From Schizochytrium sp. TIO01 (Eukaryota > Sar > Bigyra > Thraustochytrida > Thraustochytriidae): DNA of 64,000 bases. The stretch is taken from contig SMSO01000007.1 of the NCBI GenBank assembly GCA_004764695.1, positions 699,501-763,500 on the forward strand, in the 5' to 3' direction. The first letter of the stretch is position 1; each line of letters opens with the position of its first letter. Under the pieces are notes generated by a model, which was given only the letters and a program-made list of their open reading frames with translations, had not been told where the DNA came from and did no database searches. This document shows positions 51,980 through 63,600 of this stretch, in pieces. Position numbers and translations under genes: made by a program.

Positions 51980-52816
51980 TTACTGCAGAAACGAAATCTG
52001 GGACAGGGGCCAAACGCGAGCCACTACGCGAGCTGATACTGCAATCGCAGGTACTGGCCCATACAATCGCGAGTCAGAGGAGCTAGCTTTATTGTCACCC
52101 TCGAGCCAAACAAAGCCCGACGGAACTCGAATATACCGCGGCTTTGTTGTTGTGTCCATCTCACCATCTCCCTCTTGTGCATCCCTGGATACGCCTGATT
52201 CAACTTCTTCGTCAGGCTCCTCTCGAGCAAGTTGCACGCAGTCCCAAGCCAACTTTCGATTACCCTTTTCGCTACCTTGCACGTGCTGCAAATCCGCAGG
52301 TGCTGCAAACGCAGTCATCCTCCTTGATGTTGCCAAGTTCGAAGCCACTTCACGCACCAAGCTCCTCCTTCCCAAGTCACCCTCGCCCTCAGCCCCAAGC
52401 TCATCTTCCACCTCGTCCCAGAGCTTTCGGAATCGATCTTGATTTGGATCTTGATCCTCGGTCGTCCGACCATTTGGAGTGGCCAAAGGCACCTCGAGAT
52501 CCGGTCCAAGATAATACGAAAACGCAGTGTGCTGGTCCACTCGCACAAGGTCTCCAGCGACGCCAATGACACGCTTACAGACGATCCCGCGAGGTTCGCC
52601 AGGAGGCCTCGCAATTACGAGGTCGCCTTTGCGATAGGAAAGTAGGCGAGGAGAGAGCGTTTCCACGAGCACGCGGTCACCACGCTCATTGATGGTAGGC
52701 AGCATGGAGGGACCTTCACACTGGAGCACAGTCACCTGAGAGCCCAAGAGGGTACCTACGGCAGCGGATACCGCGAGACCACGCCAGGCCAGAGCCCAGG
52801 AACGAGGCGCTGCCAT
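51980..52816 (-). CDS. mitochondrial inner-membrane-protease-like signal peptidase (S26)
   Basis: 278 residues from ATG 52816 (MAAPRSWALAWRGLA). The N-terminal hydrophobic segment (LAVSAAVGTLLGSQVTVLQ) is the membrane anchor. The catalytic motifs of the S26 family are present: GPSMLPT with Ser37, GDRVLVET, KGDLVIARPP, and CKRVIGVAGD with Lys81 as the general base. The late box is FVWLEGDN followed by SSDSRLYGPVP. Motif wording and the short N-terminus fit IMP1/IMP2, which cut presequences on the intermembrane-space side of the inner membrane. Unlike typical IMPs (about 160-180 residues) it has an insertion of about 110 residues between the Lys box and the FVWLEGDN box; this insertion is acidic, Glu/Asp-rich and probably disordered. 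All catalytic residues are intact. Confidence 0.88.
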   Translation of the reverse strand: MAAPRSWALAWRGLAVSAAVGTLLGSQVTVLQCEGPSMLPTINERGDRVLVETLSPRLLSYRKGDLVIARPPGEPRGIVCKRVIGVAGDLVRVDQHTAFSYYLGPDLEVPLATPNGRTTEDQDPNQDRFRKLWDEVEDELGAEGEGDLGRRSLVREVASNLATSRRMTAFAAPADLQHVQGSEKGNRKLAWDCVQLAREEPDEEVESGVSRDAQEGDGEMDTTTKPRYIRVPSGFVWLEGDNKASSSDSRLYGPVPAIAVSARVVARVWPLSQISFLQ

Positions 52817-53065
52817 GAGGGCGAGAGCGATCTTCGCCCGCACTTCACGATGGGCTAGAGAGGGAGAAGAACAGTCCAGGAAGCACGAAAGGATAAACTT
52901 GAAATCCACGAGAGGAAGGCTCACCAAGATCAAGAGGCAAAATCAGATGTCCAACTCAGAGAATAGAACTAGTCCTCAATTGGGTTTGGATTTGGTGATG
53001 ATGTCGATTTCGCTTTCGATTCTGTTTCTCTTCATTCATATGAACGAAGTTCCGAAGGCAACTAC

Positions 53066-53115
53066 GTAGTAGGTAGGTATAGGTAGGTAGAGGTAGGTAT
53101 AGGTAGGTAGGTATT
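53066..53115. repeat. (GTAG/GTAT)n imperfect tetranucleotide tract
   Basis: Alternating aggtaggta, taggta and gaggta words for about 50 bases. Confidence 0.9.
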
Positions 53116-54540
53116 TATTGCTAGGCTTTTCTCTGATGTAACATTCCACAAACCTCTGCAGTTGCATCTGCCTCAAAGAAACTTCAAGGCAGTCACATCG
53201 TTTAAGCATTCAAGCAATACGCAAAACAAATCAATATATCCAACGTGCAGCCTGAGCAGAAGCAAATTCCGCGAATCCTTTTTCGTGGCAGTTCTGGTAC
53301 CTACCTCCTTGCAAAGTGTTCTCATAGAAGGGTACTACTGCCTTGCCTAAGACTAAGTTTTAGCATAAAGTAAATAGCTAGGAAAGTACCTTTCCCTCAT
53401 TTTGACAAGCCAATGATTGATTTTTTGGCTGGAGGTTTTACCAAACTTGCTCAAGATTATAACTTGTTACTATCCTTGGCTAGGGAGAGTGAGGCTCTAG
53501 TGCCTGGCTAAAAAACTTAAGGTAGGTAATAAACTGAAAATCAAATACAAGATTGTCAAAGACGGTTGCTCAAATTATTCCTGGACCGGTTTGAAGATGG
53601 CGTTTTACGAATTCGAGTTTAATAACCGCTTACATATTGGTGGTGATATTTTGAAGTACCTAGGTACCTACCAAATCTATCCTACCTAGAAGTATCTGCG
53701 AAAGGTACCGTACCATCGTGCTATTCATTTTTTCGTACCGTGAACAAATAGATATGCTTTGTATACTAAAATAGACCAAGATACATGAAGACTACGTTAC
53801 GTAGGTGCATCGATCTATAGAACTAAATGCCTTAGTATTGCCACTAAACTCTAAGCAATCTATAATAGAGCATGTTGAGAAAGACTTGAAGGCGAAGTAA
53901 AGACTGCCACGTAGCTAACATCAAAATGCTCTAAATAACTCCACCTTACGGAGTCACGTACAGCGAGAGTATATGCTGATATAAATGTTTCTGTATTTAT
54001 GACTAGCACTAACTCAACTCATGCCGCTGAGCATGAAATGGAAATCTTGTGAGATTTCAATGAGAGAATTGTAGTGCATACCTGTAACTCGGAATAACTC
54101 AGATTTAGAAACTTCAGAATGAAGGTTATCTGCTTAATGTCATGGCTGATAGTCAGCAGATGAAGGTACAAGCCATCTAGATAGCAACAGTATTATGATA
54201 GTAGAGTAGACTCGTTTAAGTTATTACTCTATCCTTTGTAGGAAGACTGGGACAGCAAAGATGGGATGTTTTGAAGCGCTAGTGACTTCAACCACTCCTA
54301 AAAATCAAATCGACTGAGTGACTGAGAAGAAAAGCGATTATTTTGTATTGATTTAGCTGCGCATCTCGGTTTATACATGGAAGTATACAGGAGGTAAAGT
54401 TTGGAGGAGCTCCAGTACACCTTAACTTAAGTAAACATGCCCTTGGTTTGAGCTTTCTATAAATGAGTCTTTCACTGAGCATACACGCAAACCTCTTAGC
54501 AATAATCACCAACCAAAGGCGCTCTTTATTAGCACCTAGC

Positions 54541-54742
54541 TTCTAGCAATGGTACAAATACCAGTAAGGTATATCTGTACATTTTTGTCATGACCAATAA
54601 AAGAAAAAACAGAATATGCAAATATTGCCGAGCTACTTATTTTCTAGCAATGGTAAAAATTACCAGGAAGGTACATCTGTACATTTTTGTTTTAACCAAT
54701 AAAAGAAGAAACACAATATGCAAATATTTTCCAGGCCTTTCA
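54541..54742. repeat. diverged 101-bp tandem duplication
   Basis: Units start at 54541 and 54642. Shared blocks: ttctagcaatggta, atctgtacatttttgt, accaataaaag and aatatgcaaatatt. Mismatches are scattered, so the duplication is older than the 79-bp one at 17032. Confidence 0.9.
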
Positions 54743-54784
54743 GAACAAAAGAGATGCCAATGGTATGGTAGATAAGTTGAGTTT

Positions 54785-55774
54785 CTACATCTGATCGAAC
54801 TGTTTACTGTGCGCTTCGTAGGCTTTAACGAAAGTCTGCGGAAGGTCACCCATTCGTTTGTGGGGTTTCGAGAGAATTTGAAGTTGCGGGCTTTTGATCC
54901 GGATTCCCATAGAACCAAAAATGCAAATGAATTCTGCATTAAAATTATTGGGAATTCCTCTGTGCCTTGGGAAAAGAGCAATGTTGTTCAACAAGACGGC
55001 AAGGTTGAGCTTTATTTGGTTCCCTGAGAGCTGTACTTTACTTGCACGGACCTTGAGCAGTCCCAAATTCTTGTGAGCTTGACCATTGTAGGTGGTGTTA
55101 TCACGCGTGTCTCTTTGCCAAATTGCCGTGACATCCACAAACCGATCTTGGTATTCATCGGCATCTCCTTCGGCATCTTTCTCGTTGGTAAGTTTTTTTT
55201 TATTGCATCGAACGCGCGTGTTTCCATAGAGTCGTACGCCGATGGCATCCGGTGGAGTTTGGCTGAATGAAATGACAGAACGCCAATGCCGATACTTTGC
55301 ATACGAGTGATACACCGGAAGACGATTCTGGAGGACAAGGGAGACCTCATTAACTCCAAAGGAGCCTAGACTTTCAGCTTTCACAGCATTCCGGATATAG
55401 CCGGGAGGGTTCGAATCTTGACTTTGTACATCTGTATCTAAGCTGCCCGAGGAACTATTATTATTTGCTGAACCCAAACCAGCCGCTATATCTTGCAAGA
55501 AGCTGAAAGAGTCTGTCGTTAACTGTCGATTCAACTGTTCCCGCAAGTCATTCTTGATTCTTTCATGTGTTACATTCAAGTCCTCCTCACGAGAGACATC
55601 ATCATTAGTATTGGACGGTCCTCTTTCTAGCTTCACCAGAATGTTCGATTGATTGATCTGAGAGGTGGTCCTCAGCTTTGCGTGAGAGGTCCGCAGAAAC
55701 TTGACAGAGTCTACCTTTGGTGATACCTCTTCATCCTTAGTCTCTTCACGTGGCAATGGAACAGTGCGCTTCAT
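54785..55774 (-). CDS. hypothetical protein, 329 residues
   Basis: From ATG 55774 (MKRTVPLPREETKDEE). Residues 1-125 are polar and disordered, with Asn/Ser runs (NNNSSSGSLD). Residues about 130-310 look like a beta-rich domain: SLVLQNRLPVYHSYAKYRHW, DAIGVRLYGNTRVRC, RFVDVTAIWQRDTRDN, KVRASKVQLSGNQIKLNLAV, then FICIFGSMGIRIKSPQLQIL and SKPHKRMG. The ending 'SPxxxILSKPxKR' resembles the close of beta-sandwich DNA-binding domains I have seen in protist transcription factors, but I cannot name the family and treat this as a weak hint. The frame is unbroken with normal composition, so the gene is probably real. Mixed codons, single exon. Confidence 0.6.
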   Translation of the reverse strand: MKRTVPLPREETKDEEVSPKVDSVKFLRTSHAKLRTTSQINQSNILVKLERGPSNTNDDVSREEDLNVTHERIKNDLREQLNRQLTTDSFSFLQDIAAGLGSANNNSSSGSLDTDVQSQDSNPPGYIRNAVKAESLGSFGVNEVSLVLQNRLPVYHSYAKYRHWRSVISFSQTPPDAIGVRLYGNTRVRCNKKKLTNEKDAEGDADEYQDRFVDVTAIWQRDTRDNTTYNGQAHKNLGLLKVRASKVQLSGNQIKLNLAVLLNNIALFPRHRGIPNNFNAEFICIFGSMGIRIKSPQLQILSKPHKRMGDLPQTFVKAYEAHSKQFDQM

Positions 55775-57951
55775 TCTTAAGCGCTATAGCTTCACCACTC
55801 AAAGGGTGAATTCGCTGTTATTGAATCTACTATTGTTGGGGTTGGTGTTTTCAAAATACTCAGGCTAGACTCAGGCGCCTCAATTATTGATTTGTTCGAG
55901 GAATTGTTGATATATTCTGTTTAGGAAAGCTTGCTCAAGTCTCTTCCTAAAATATCAAGAGCGACCCCGCGATGAGCTTGCAAACAGCAAACTACCTTTT
56001 AAGATTATCATATATGGTCGCGAGTCTTTGCTTCTAATCTCCTCCGTGCTTGGGGCTTGACTTACAATGCCTTTGTCCTCATAGAGGACCCGAGCCTGAA
56101 GAATCGAGGTATGGGCGCGGAGCAAATCAATTCTTATCTCTTAGAGAGCATGTTGCAATGTGGCATTAATGGTCAATCACGAAAGATCATCTTTTCTCAG
56201 TGTATCAGTCGCTTCCTTTGTTACAGTAGGAGACACCTTTCTATGGCATATAAAAGTTGTGCTGACTGCGCCGTTTCGGTACGTCATGCAAGACTACCGG
56301 ATTACAATTGTTCTTTATCAACGCGCACGTCCATTAATCACAATGCGTTGATGAAGCAAGATGTTTCATCCTCGTGAAGGAAAGCGTCCTACCTACTCCC
56401 TTCGTCCCCGGTACCTATTACACAACATCCGTTCAGCAATGGTTCGAAGGACGTAGCGCGGCTTTATGCAAGGTGACTGCAATTTTATTGAGTGGCCTGT
56501 GGGTTCTAATTATTCTGGTTACCGCTGATCTACGCAATCGATAGAGCAGTCAAAACGGACTCATTGGTCAGGCATGCCTGACTAGAAGAATAATTGACAT
56601 CGAGTTCATCCACTCAAACACTTTATTTAAAAATAAATATGGCACAGAATATATCTTTAAAAAAGTCAGCCTTTTACTAGCAACAATATTTGTCGTATAA
56701 ACACTCGCCTGCTACTCCTTTGCTAATCGGGGCTTGCTTTTCGAGGTGTGCAGATAGTACGGTCAAATGTTATCTTAGAAACAGGCCTGAATGCTGTAAA
56801 TTGGCCACCCTCTATCCTTAAGTATCATTCTACCTACTTACTTAAAAGGCTGGTGACACTGGACACATTTAACATGTCCCTGCTTCCACCTGGTGTTGGG
56901 AGATAAATCTTGATTATATAGTATCCTTAGCCCGAGCACCTCTCGCGACAGCAGCTATTCGCTTTAGTTTGTAGACTATACGCGGATCTCTCCTTCAATA
57001 TGAAATCGTTAGGTTCAAAGAGATTTCTGGTTTATCATAACGACCAACGGATGTTACTTACTACTCAGTGACCTCTGTTCTTCTTGAGTTAGTGAATATG
57101 AGATTCTCCAATTTACCACATATTCCCATGCATGATCAAGTTCTTGAGAGGACTGCGCATACCTCTCCGTCTTTCTCCAGGACTTTCCCTTTCGATTTGA
57201 TTAGGGTGTACGTCATACAGTTTCGTCTTGGTTTTTATATGTTCCGATCATTGTGACCATTTCCTTCAAGGTATAGTTGAAATTTAGCCATTCCGTACTT
57301 GGTGAAGTTTTTTTGGTTGTCGGACTTGTCCCTAGGTATGTTCCAAGCTCCTTGGAATCGAGTTGAGCTCTGTGTAGATCCCATAAGGTATGATTGTTGA
57401 AGCCTTAGCTTCTTTCATGGTTCGTATTTCTGCCATTGGCATCTTCATGGGTTCCTTCACCTTTTGCATATCCTTTTCCAAGGTTTTCTGGGTATCACTT
57501 TTCACCGTTTCCTGAGTGACTTCCATTTCAGACTCCAAGTCAGCTGAGTCTTAATCTCCGTCGTTGCTACCTATGTAGTCTTGGGCTTGTATCCTTGATC
57601 CTTGACCATTTTGGTGCTCTACTCTATCTGACTCAGTGAAGCTTGCTTTCAGACTCCGAGATTAGTTTCGACGCTCGCTCCCCTTTGCGTTTTGCTGGGG
57701 CCCATAGTCTATCGAGAGTTAGCGCTCATCTTGCTCACGCTGCTCTTCGGCCTCTGGACTGACGAACGCCACCTCTCGATAATTAGACAATCTCCCAGTT
57801 GATAAGTATCAACTTTCAATGGGCATGCCCCTTTTAGATGTCTCATCTCCAAATTTGATGTGAAATCACTGATCACCCAAGATCACCTGGTCCTGCCAAT
57901 ACATATTCTGGCATAGAGATATATCGCAGAGCTACATTGAATAAATAATTT
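55775..57951. other. intergenic, AT-rich
   Basis: About 2.2 kb without a recognisable gene. Its right part may include the 5' flank or LTR of the adjacent retrotransposon relic, but I found no LTR pair. Confidence 0.4.
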
Positions 57952-60674
57952 TTGTTGTATCTTTATTTTTTATTTCTTGCAGGACTTGAAATTTGGTCTG
58001 ATATACTTCAGCTAAAGATGCAAGAACTGGTCCAGCTTATCACAATTGCATTTGAGGTCTGTCACTCAAGTTTTCCAGAGCCAAGCGTACCATGTTGTAA
58101 GTTTTTTAAGGGACGTCATGGAGAGGAACCAGAAGAGAGGACCCAGGGAAACCTGATAAAATTTTCAAGTTTGCTGGCAAAGAAGACAACGAGTAGATTA
58201 AGGATATAATTAAATCATGGTTCGACTTTCTTCTATATGGAAGAAGGAGATTTCACCACAATGAAAATAATGATACTTACTTTCATCACCCCTCTACAAC
58301 ATTATTTACCTAACAATCTAGAACTCATAAAGAAGAAGCTCGTCCAAGATGAACAATTTATAGTGGAACTCATTCGCAAATGCTCCGATACACAGGTTAA
58401 GATCAAAGATAGCATTGGTCCAGCTTGATCGGATCCCGGCATTAAGAATAGGCTCCAAACGAATCAGCTTTATAAAACTTGGGAGAAGGAGCTTTAACCC
58501 AGTTAAGTTCGAAGTAAAGTTTGAACGTATCAAAATAATTAAAAAAAAAATCACTCTGGAGGAACAGAGTCGTACCATATCAAAACGGAACCTTTACAAA
58601 ACATAACTACTGCGGAAAGACAAATCATGAAACGCCAGACTGCTAATTCAATCTATAAAGTGCACAACTAGTAATAGAACGGGACACCGTTACAGTCAAT
58701 ATGCAAATAATCAAACCAACAAATGTGGGCATCAATGTAACAAACGTCGCAGACCTGAACAGGACAACGGTTTTAGTAACCAGTCGTTCTATGAAATAAT
58801 CCAACAGGGAAGAAACAAAGGCTAGATTCTGATAATCAACAAGGTAGGAAGAGATCCGGCGTTAGAAGTCAAGAGACTAGAAGGCGCATATGGTTTCATC
58901 ATCGATTTTGGATGCAACATGCATATGGCATCACATTTTTCAATATTATAAAACTCCGAGGTAGTGAAAACTATGCACATGAGTGCTGCACAAGGTTCTA
59001 GAGTACATGTATAGATTCTAGAATGATTTTCCAAGTACGAACTACATCCAATCGAATAAACCCCAAGTCTATTCCAATGCATTATGAACCAAATCTTTAA
59101 CACACCTTGTCATCAATATTTCAACTTACTAAGAATGGGTATTCGTTGCATCACACCCCTACGCACAGTTACATGGAGTCACGACATGGGAATTACATCA
59201 TGCTTAACCACGCCACGGATGTATTGATGTTCATACCAGCAAGAGAACCAAATGACACTTTCCTTTCCTTATGAGTAGTTAAAGGCTTACAACTACAAAA
59301 ATAAGGTTGGCTGGAAGCACATCTACGTTTTGGACATGCTTCTGCAGCCAGGATGACCAGTACAATAGGCGTACCAGAATCTGCAATGAAGTTTTTCTGT
59401 TTAGTTGGAATTTCGAACGAAGTTCTTTATCCAAAGAACCTCACAAAACGTATGCATATGGTCCCACAGCAAGCTGTTAGTGTTGATGTGATGAGACTAT
59501 TTCCAAAACCAGGATTACCAGGCAAATGCAACAAGAATGCAACTGTCTATCGCGATCTCTATTGAGATTATGCTCATTTATATTTTATGTAGTTTACGGA
59601 TGAAAGTATCGAACACATTAGCAAGCTTTAAAACTATGCTTGAGCAATGACGCACAGAAAGTCACTATTCGCACTGATGGAGTACATACTTCAAAGGAGG
59701 ATATTTTACTTCTCTATTAAGACAATTGCGCTGGCAACACATATTCTCTGCACGACATTCTCATGCGACAAATTCTGCAGAAGGGATCAATAGAGGACTT
59801 ATGAATAGGCTTAGATCCATCTAAAAACTGGAGGTCTAGATATGAAATACTGAACATTTACATTTGCACATACGGCATATATTCGCGATTCAACAGCCTC
59901 AAGTAGGATCAACAAGTCACCTGATGAAAGACGCCTTGGTGAGATCCCAGACTTTAGGCACTTCCACATTTTTGGAACGCCATGTATATTCAAGCCATTT
60001 TCAATCCCATCAAAACTACATTGCACGAGGACAATCAGGAACTTTTTTAAGATACGCTTCAATTCGCGCTTTCGGAACATAACATGTACATGATTCGGGG
60101 AAACTCCTACACGCCCGAAAACTTCAGATCTACAATCAACAACGTACAGAACGCGTGAGGAACTGATCCCTTATTTTCCACAATTATCTATTTGACGTTG
60201 TAATACGCCAGTAGACGCATGAAGATGCAAATAAACTGATATAAGGAGAGCCATTCCGAGCAGTGCAGACTAAGCGTTCTAATATTTTAGAAGTTGATAC
60301 GTACATACTAAATTTAACCAATAATCATTCTCATGACGCATACTTCAGACAATATTGACATCGGTCGACATGCAATTTCTCCGGATCATGAACTTTCCGA
60401 AAAGGCGACGCACGATACTAGCGAAGACAGTGCACATGAAAACATCCTTTCGTTTAGTGAGCTATCGGAAATCACCACTCACGATATTGATACTAAACAT
60501 ACTGAAAAGTCTAGGCTGTATCGTGATCATCCGGAAAAGTCCGATCACGAAAGTATAAATACTAGTGGTGATGAAATGTCCCAAAGTGAACATTCGGAAA
60601 TGACCATTCACCGGAGTTCTCAAGTTAGTACAGAATCGGCAAAAGATGGTGAGAACTTAAATACCTCAGTTTAA
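57952..60674 (+). mobile_element. Ty1/copia-type retrotransposon relic (gag-protease-integrase part)
   Basis: Broken into short frames, but the parts appear in the correct order on the plus strand. A gag-like segment (KIFKFAGKEDNE, stop, IKDIIKSWFDFLL) lies near 58150. A zinc-knuckle remnant (CGKTNHETPDC, 58611-58643) is followed by the aspartic-protease remnant GFIIDFGCNMHMASH (58892-58940), matching the copia pattern IDSGA..HM. Integrase remnants are VTIRTDGVHTSKED (59661-59702), SAEGINRGLMNRLRSI (59774-59821) and IPDFRHFHIFGTPCIFKPF (59944-60000). A Ser/His/Glu-rich open frame (60333-60674) may be the integrase-to-RT spacer. No reverse transcriptase or LTRs were recognised. Many stops and shifts: old and inactive. 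Confidence 0.75.
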
Positions 60675-63600
60675 TATATGTGAGGTGGAACACTAGTTCA
60701 GTGATCAATTAAGGCTTAGGAGTTTTGACTTATGCGTAAGAAACCTCCTGATCTCCATAAAATATTCTAGGTCTTCTGATATTTATGGTCCGTATATTGT
60801 TTATTCACGATGAAGCACTCTGGGGTTTACTCATAACTCATGGACATCATCCGAAGTTGGGGTCCCAACATATTCCCAACCATTGGATTGCTTTCAATTA
60901 ACTGCAACCTGAAGAGTTCTTGAAAATGGTTCCACTCTTCTGACTTTACGGCCTGGGAATGACCATGTCCAACACTGAAGCATTTCCTGATGCATGACAT
61001 ACGCTTAGAACCTTACAAGAAATATCCTAGAACTAGATTAGTGTTAGAACTACTTGATCTTCAAATTATCAATTTCAGCAATGCAGGGGGATCTTCGAGA
61101 ATTACCTTTTCAACGATTGCAAATTGAAATATCTATATCGTCTTCTTGATTTAAGTAACTCCATTGGGCCTATTTTGTTGCTGGTTGATTTCGTACCTAC
61201 ACTTTGCTATATTGAAATATATTGGTGGGGGCACATGGAGCAAATATGTGGGGTTTTGTACCATGAAACATGTTGTGACATGGTGATCCCATGTCGTACA
61301 GTCTAAGCCAAGGCGTGCTGTGCTGTTCAGGATTCTAGCAACACTAAAATAACAATTTAGAACCGACTGTAACTGACAATTGGAGGGGCGCGTGCACAAA
61401 GGGGAGCTCAAGTCCATAGGAATGCTCTGAAAGGCTAGGGATATTGGGACTTACTGAGGATAATATAAAGCATCTGATGGATGACTTGCAAAGTTCAGAC
61501 TGCGTGGTTGAAGAGGCTTAGACCAACACTGGTGATAATGTAGCTAGATGGAAACTTTGTAGTTAAGCCTCTGCGTGAAGATTCAGCCTCTTAGGATAGC
61601 CTAGATTAATGGATAAGTCAGTTATGATTAGCCAGTTGGAAACAAATTTCAGTCGCAAGGTCAGCAGAGTGATAATTCATCATATTATTCGACTCTTCAC
61701 CTTTTCAAAATTTAATCGAAGTTGCATGCAAATGTAGTGCTGAAAGAGCCCATAACACTCCTTTTAATAGCTCTGGGACGGTGAGGTATGCTTAAGAGAA
61801 TGCGTAAGCATCAGAATATATGAAGCCAAAGTATGCTCGCATGTGATATTATTGGAAGTTTGACAAACCACTTAAATATTGCTGTGAGGATGTTGATATA
61901 AGATCGAGTAGAGTTGCTCTCCTCACGTGCTATAGAAATTCAATACTTGTCAAACTAGATGTTGACTTAGATAGATGAGGATAAGAGACTTGAGCGCTTT
62001 ATGACAAGCTGTAAGAGCAGGAAGAATATTGATAAAGGAGTTTGTTATGCTTATGGGCTAGCAGTCGAATGACCTTGGAGTCGAATTAAAGAGCCTAGGC
62101 TGACCTCGTGCTAGGTACGTCTCGCTATAGGCGTAGTTATACCTTATGAATCTCATAAGGGTTTATATGCTTCCATGCAGATCTTCAGTCATTAATTTTG
62201 GACTTGGTCAGCCGTGCATCCAGTAGCACACCTTTAACCTTACTAGCAATGCATGCTGAAGATGCCAAGCAGCGGTATTTCCACTTTATTTGCTCCATAG
62301 ATGGTCTATCAAAGAGCTCATTTGATGACCATTCCTATTTCAATTCTGCAGAAAGTTCCGACTGAGGTTGTTGGTATGAAAAAATGGTTTAGAGACAATT
62401 CTTGAGGATTGCAATCGAAATTTTAGCCATGGGATTGAAAATTTTATGGAAACTAAATGCTGACTATCATTACTAGATTTGCAAGTAAGCTGCTCCATAC
62501 TATGCATATGTAAACCCGAGAAATCTGAAGTTCTGTCTGACATTTATATTGTATCTAGATCTGTTCATGTCAGCATGAAATAGCTTAGGTCCACGTTAAA
62601 CCATATACGACAATTTGAGTGGGCTACTTTGGCGTCAGCAAGTGGTTGAGATCCCTGTCATTATAAACGATGTCACGACTCATATCCTTAGCTATTCAAT
62701 GAACGAAGTAATATATTTCTAGAGCCCTTTCCAACAATTCTTAACATAGTTTTTGAAACTCTGTTGTTGAACTTTAGATTTCTAGGTAATGTTTGGAGGG
62801 AATGTTGAAATTCAGCACTGGTATCATGCAATTATGTTCTCTTGATTCTCAGCTTCTTTGCACTCCTAATTAAAGAATCTGCGAGCATTTCTTCTCTATC
62901 AGAGCATCATTTCATTCTGAGCCTTGAGGCTTATTACTAGTCTTTGAGTATTTTGAGTATTTTTGTATTTGTTTTATAGAATTGATGCTATAGAAAAGCT
63001 TTGAAGTTTCGTTAAGCGTTCTGACTCTGGAAATTTTGTCTCAGAATGAATTCCGGTCAATCTGAGTGATTAGTCGCCTTGGTCCATTTAGTATTTTAAA
63101 AGGATTGTTTGAGATTAGACTCTCACTATTTGATGGTGTTTATATACATGTTCAATTTTTCAGATGCCATGGCACTTAGGATGAGACAAAGATTTTCATT
63201 ATTTCTTACTGCCTTGTAGATTTTGCACGTGCCTGTAAACGAGAGATGTGTTTTGTCGTCAAGTTGTATTTTGATATTGTTGAAGCATATGAGAGACTTT
63301 AGCTGAAGTTGAAGAAGTAAAGCAACTCTGCGATGACAGGAGTTAGTGGTAGCCTGGTCTTCAAGGTGAAATAATAATCCTACTAGTAACCATCATGAAG
63401 GTCGATGTATTATTTTGTTTTATTTTTTTAGACATTCAAACAGGACAGGCAATAAAAAGGGATAAATACGTCACATGGATACTACATACTAGCTAACACT
63501 CTACTAAAGCAATGGTTGAAGTTAGTATTTTGTTGCATGAATAAATAAACTGCTTTCCAAGGGAAGCTCGAGTGACTCTGTGCCATTTAGAAGGTTTTCA

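Larger units (their letters stand above)
52817..54784. other. intergenic with tandem repeats
   Basis: Contains a GTAGG/TATAGG tract (53066-53115) and a diverged 101-bp tandem duplication (54541-54742). Words like tacctacct recur. No gene seen. Confidence 0.5.

Noticed and set aside
55400-55420. ggttcgaatct, resembling a tRNA B box
   Set aside because: Lies inside an intact coding frame and has no cloverleaf around it.
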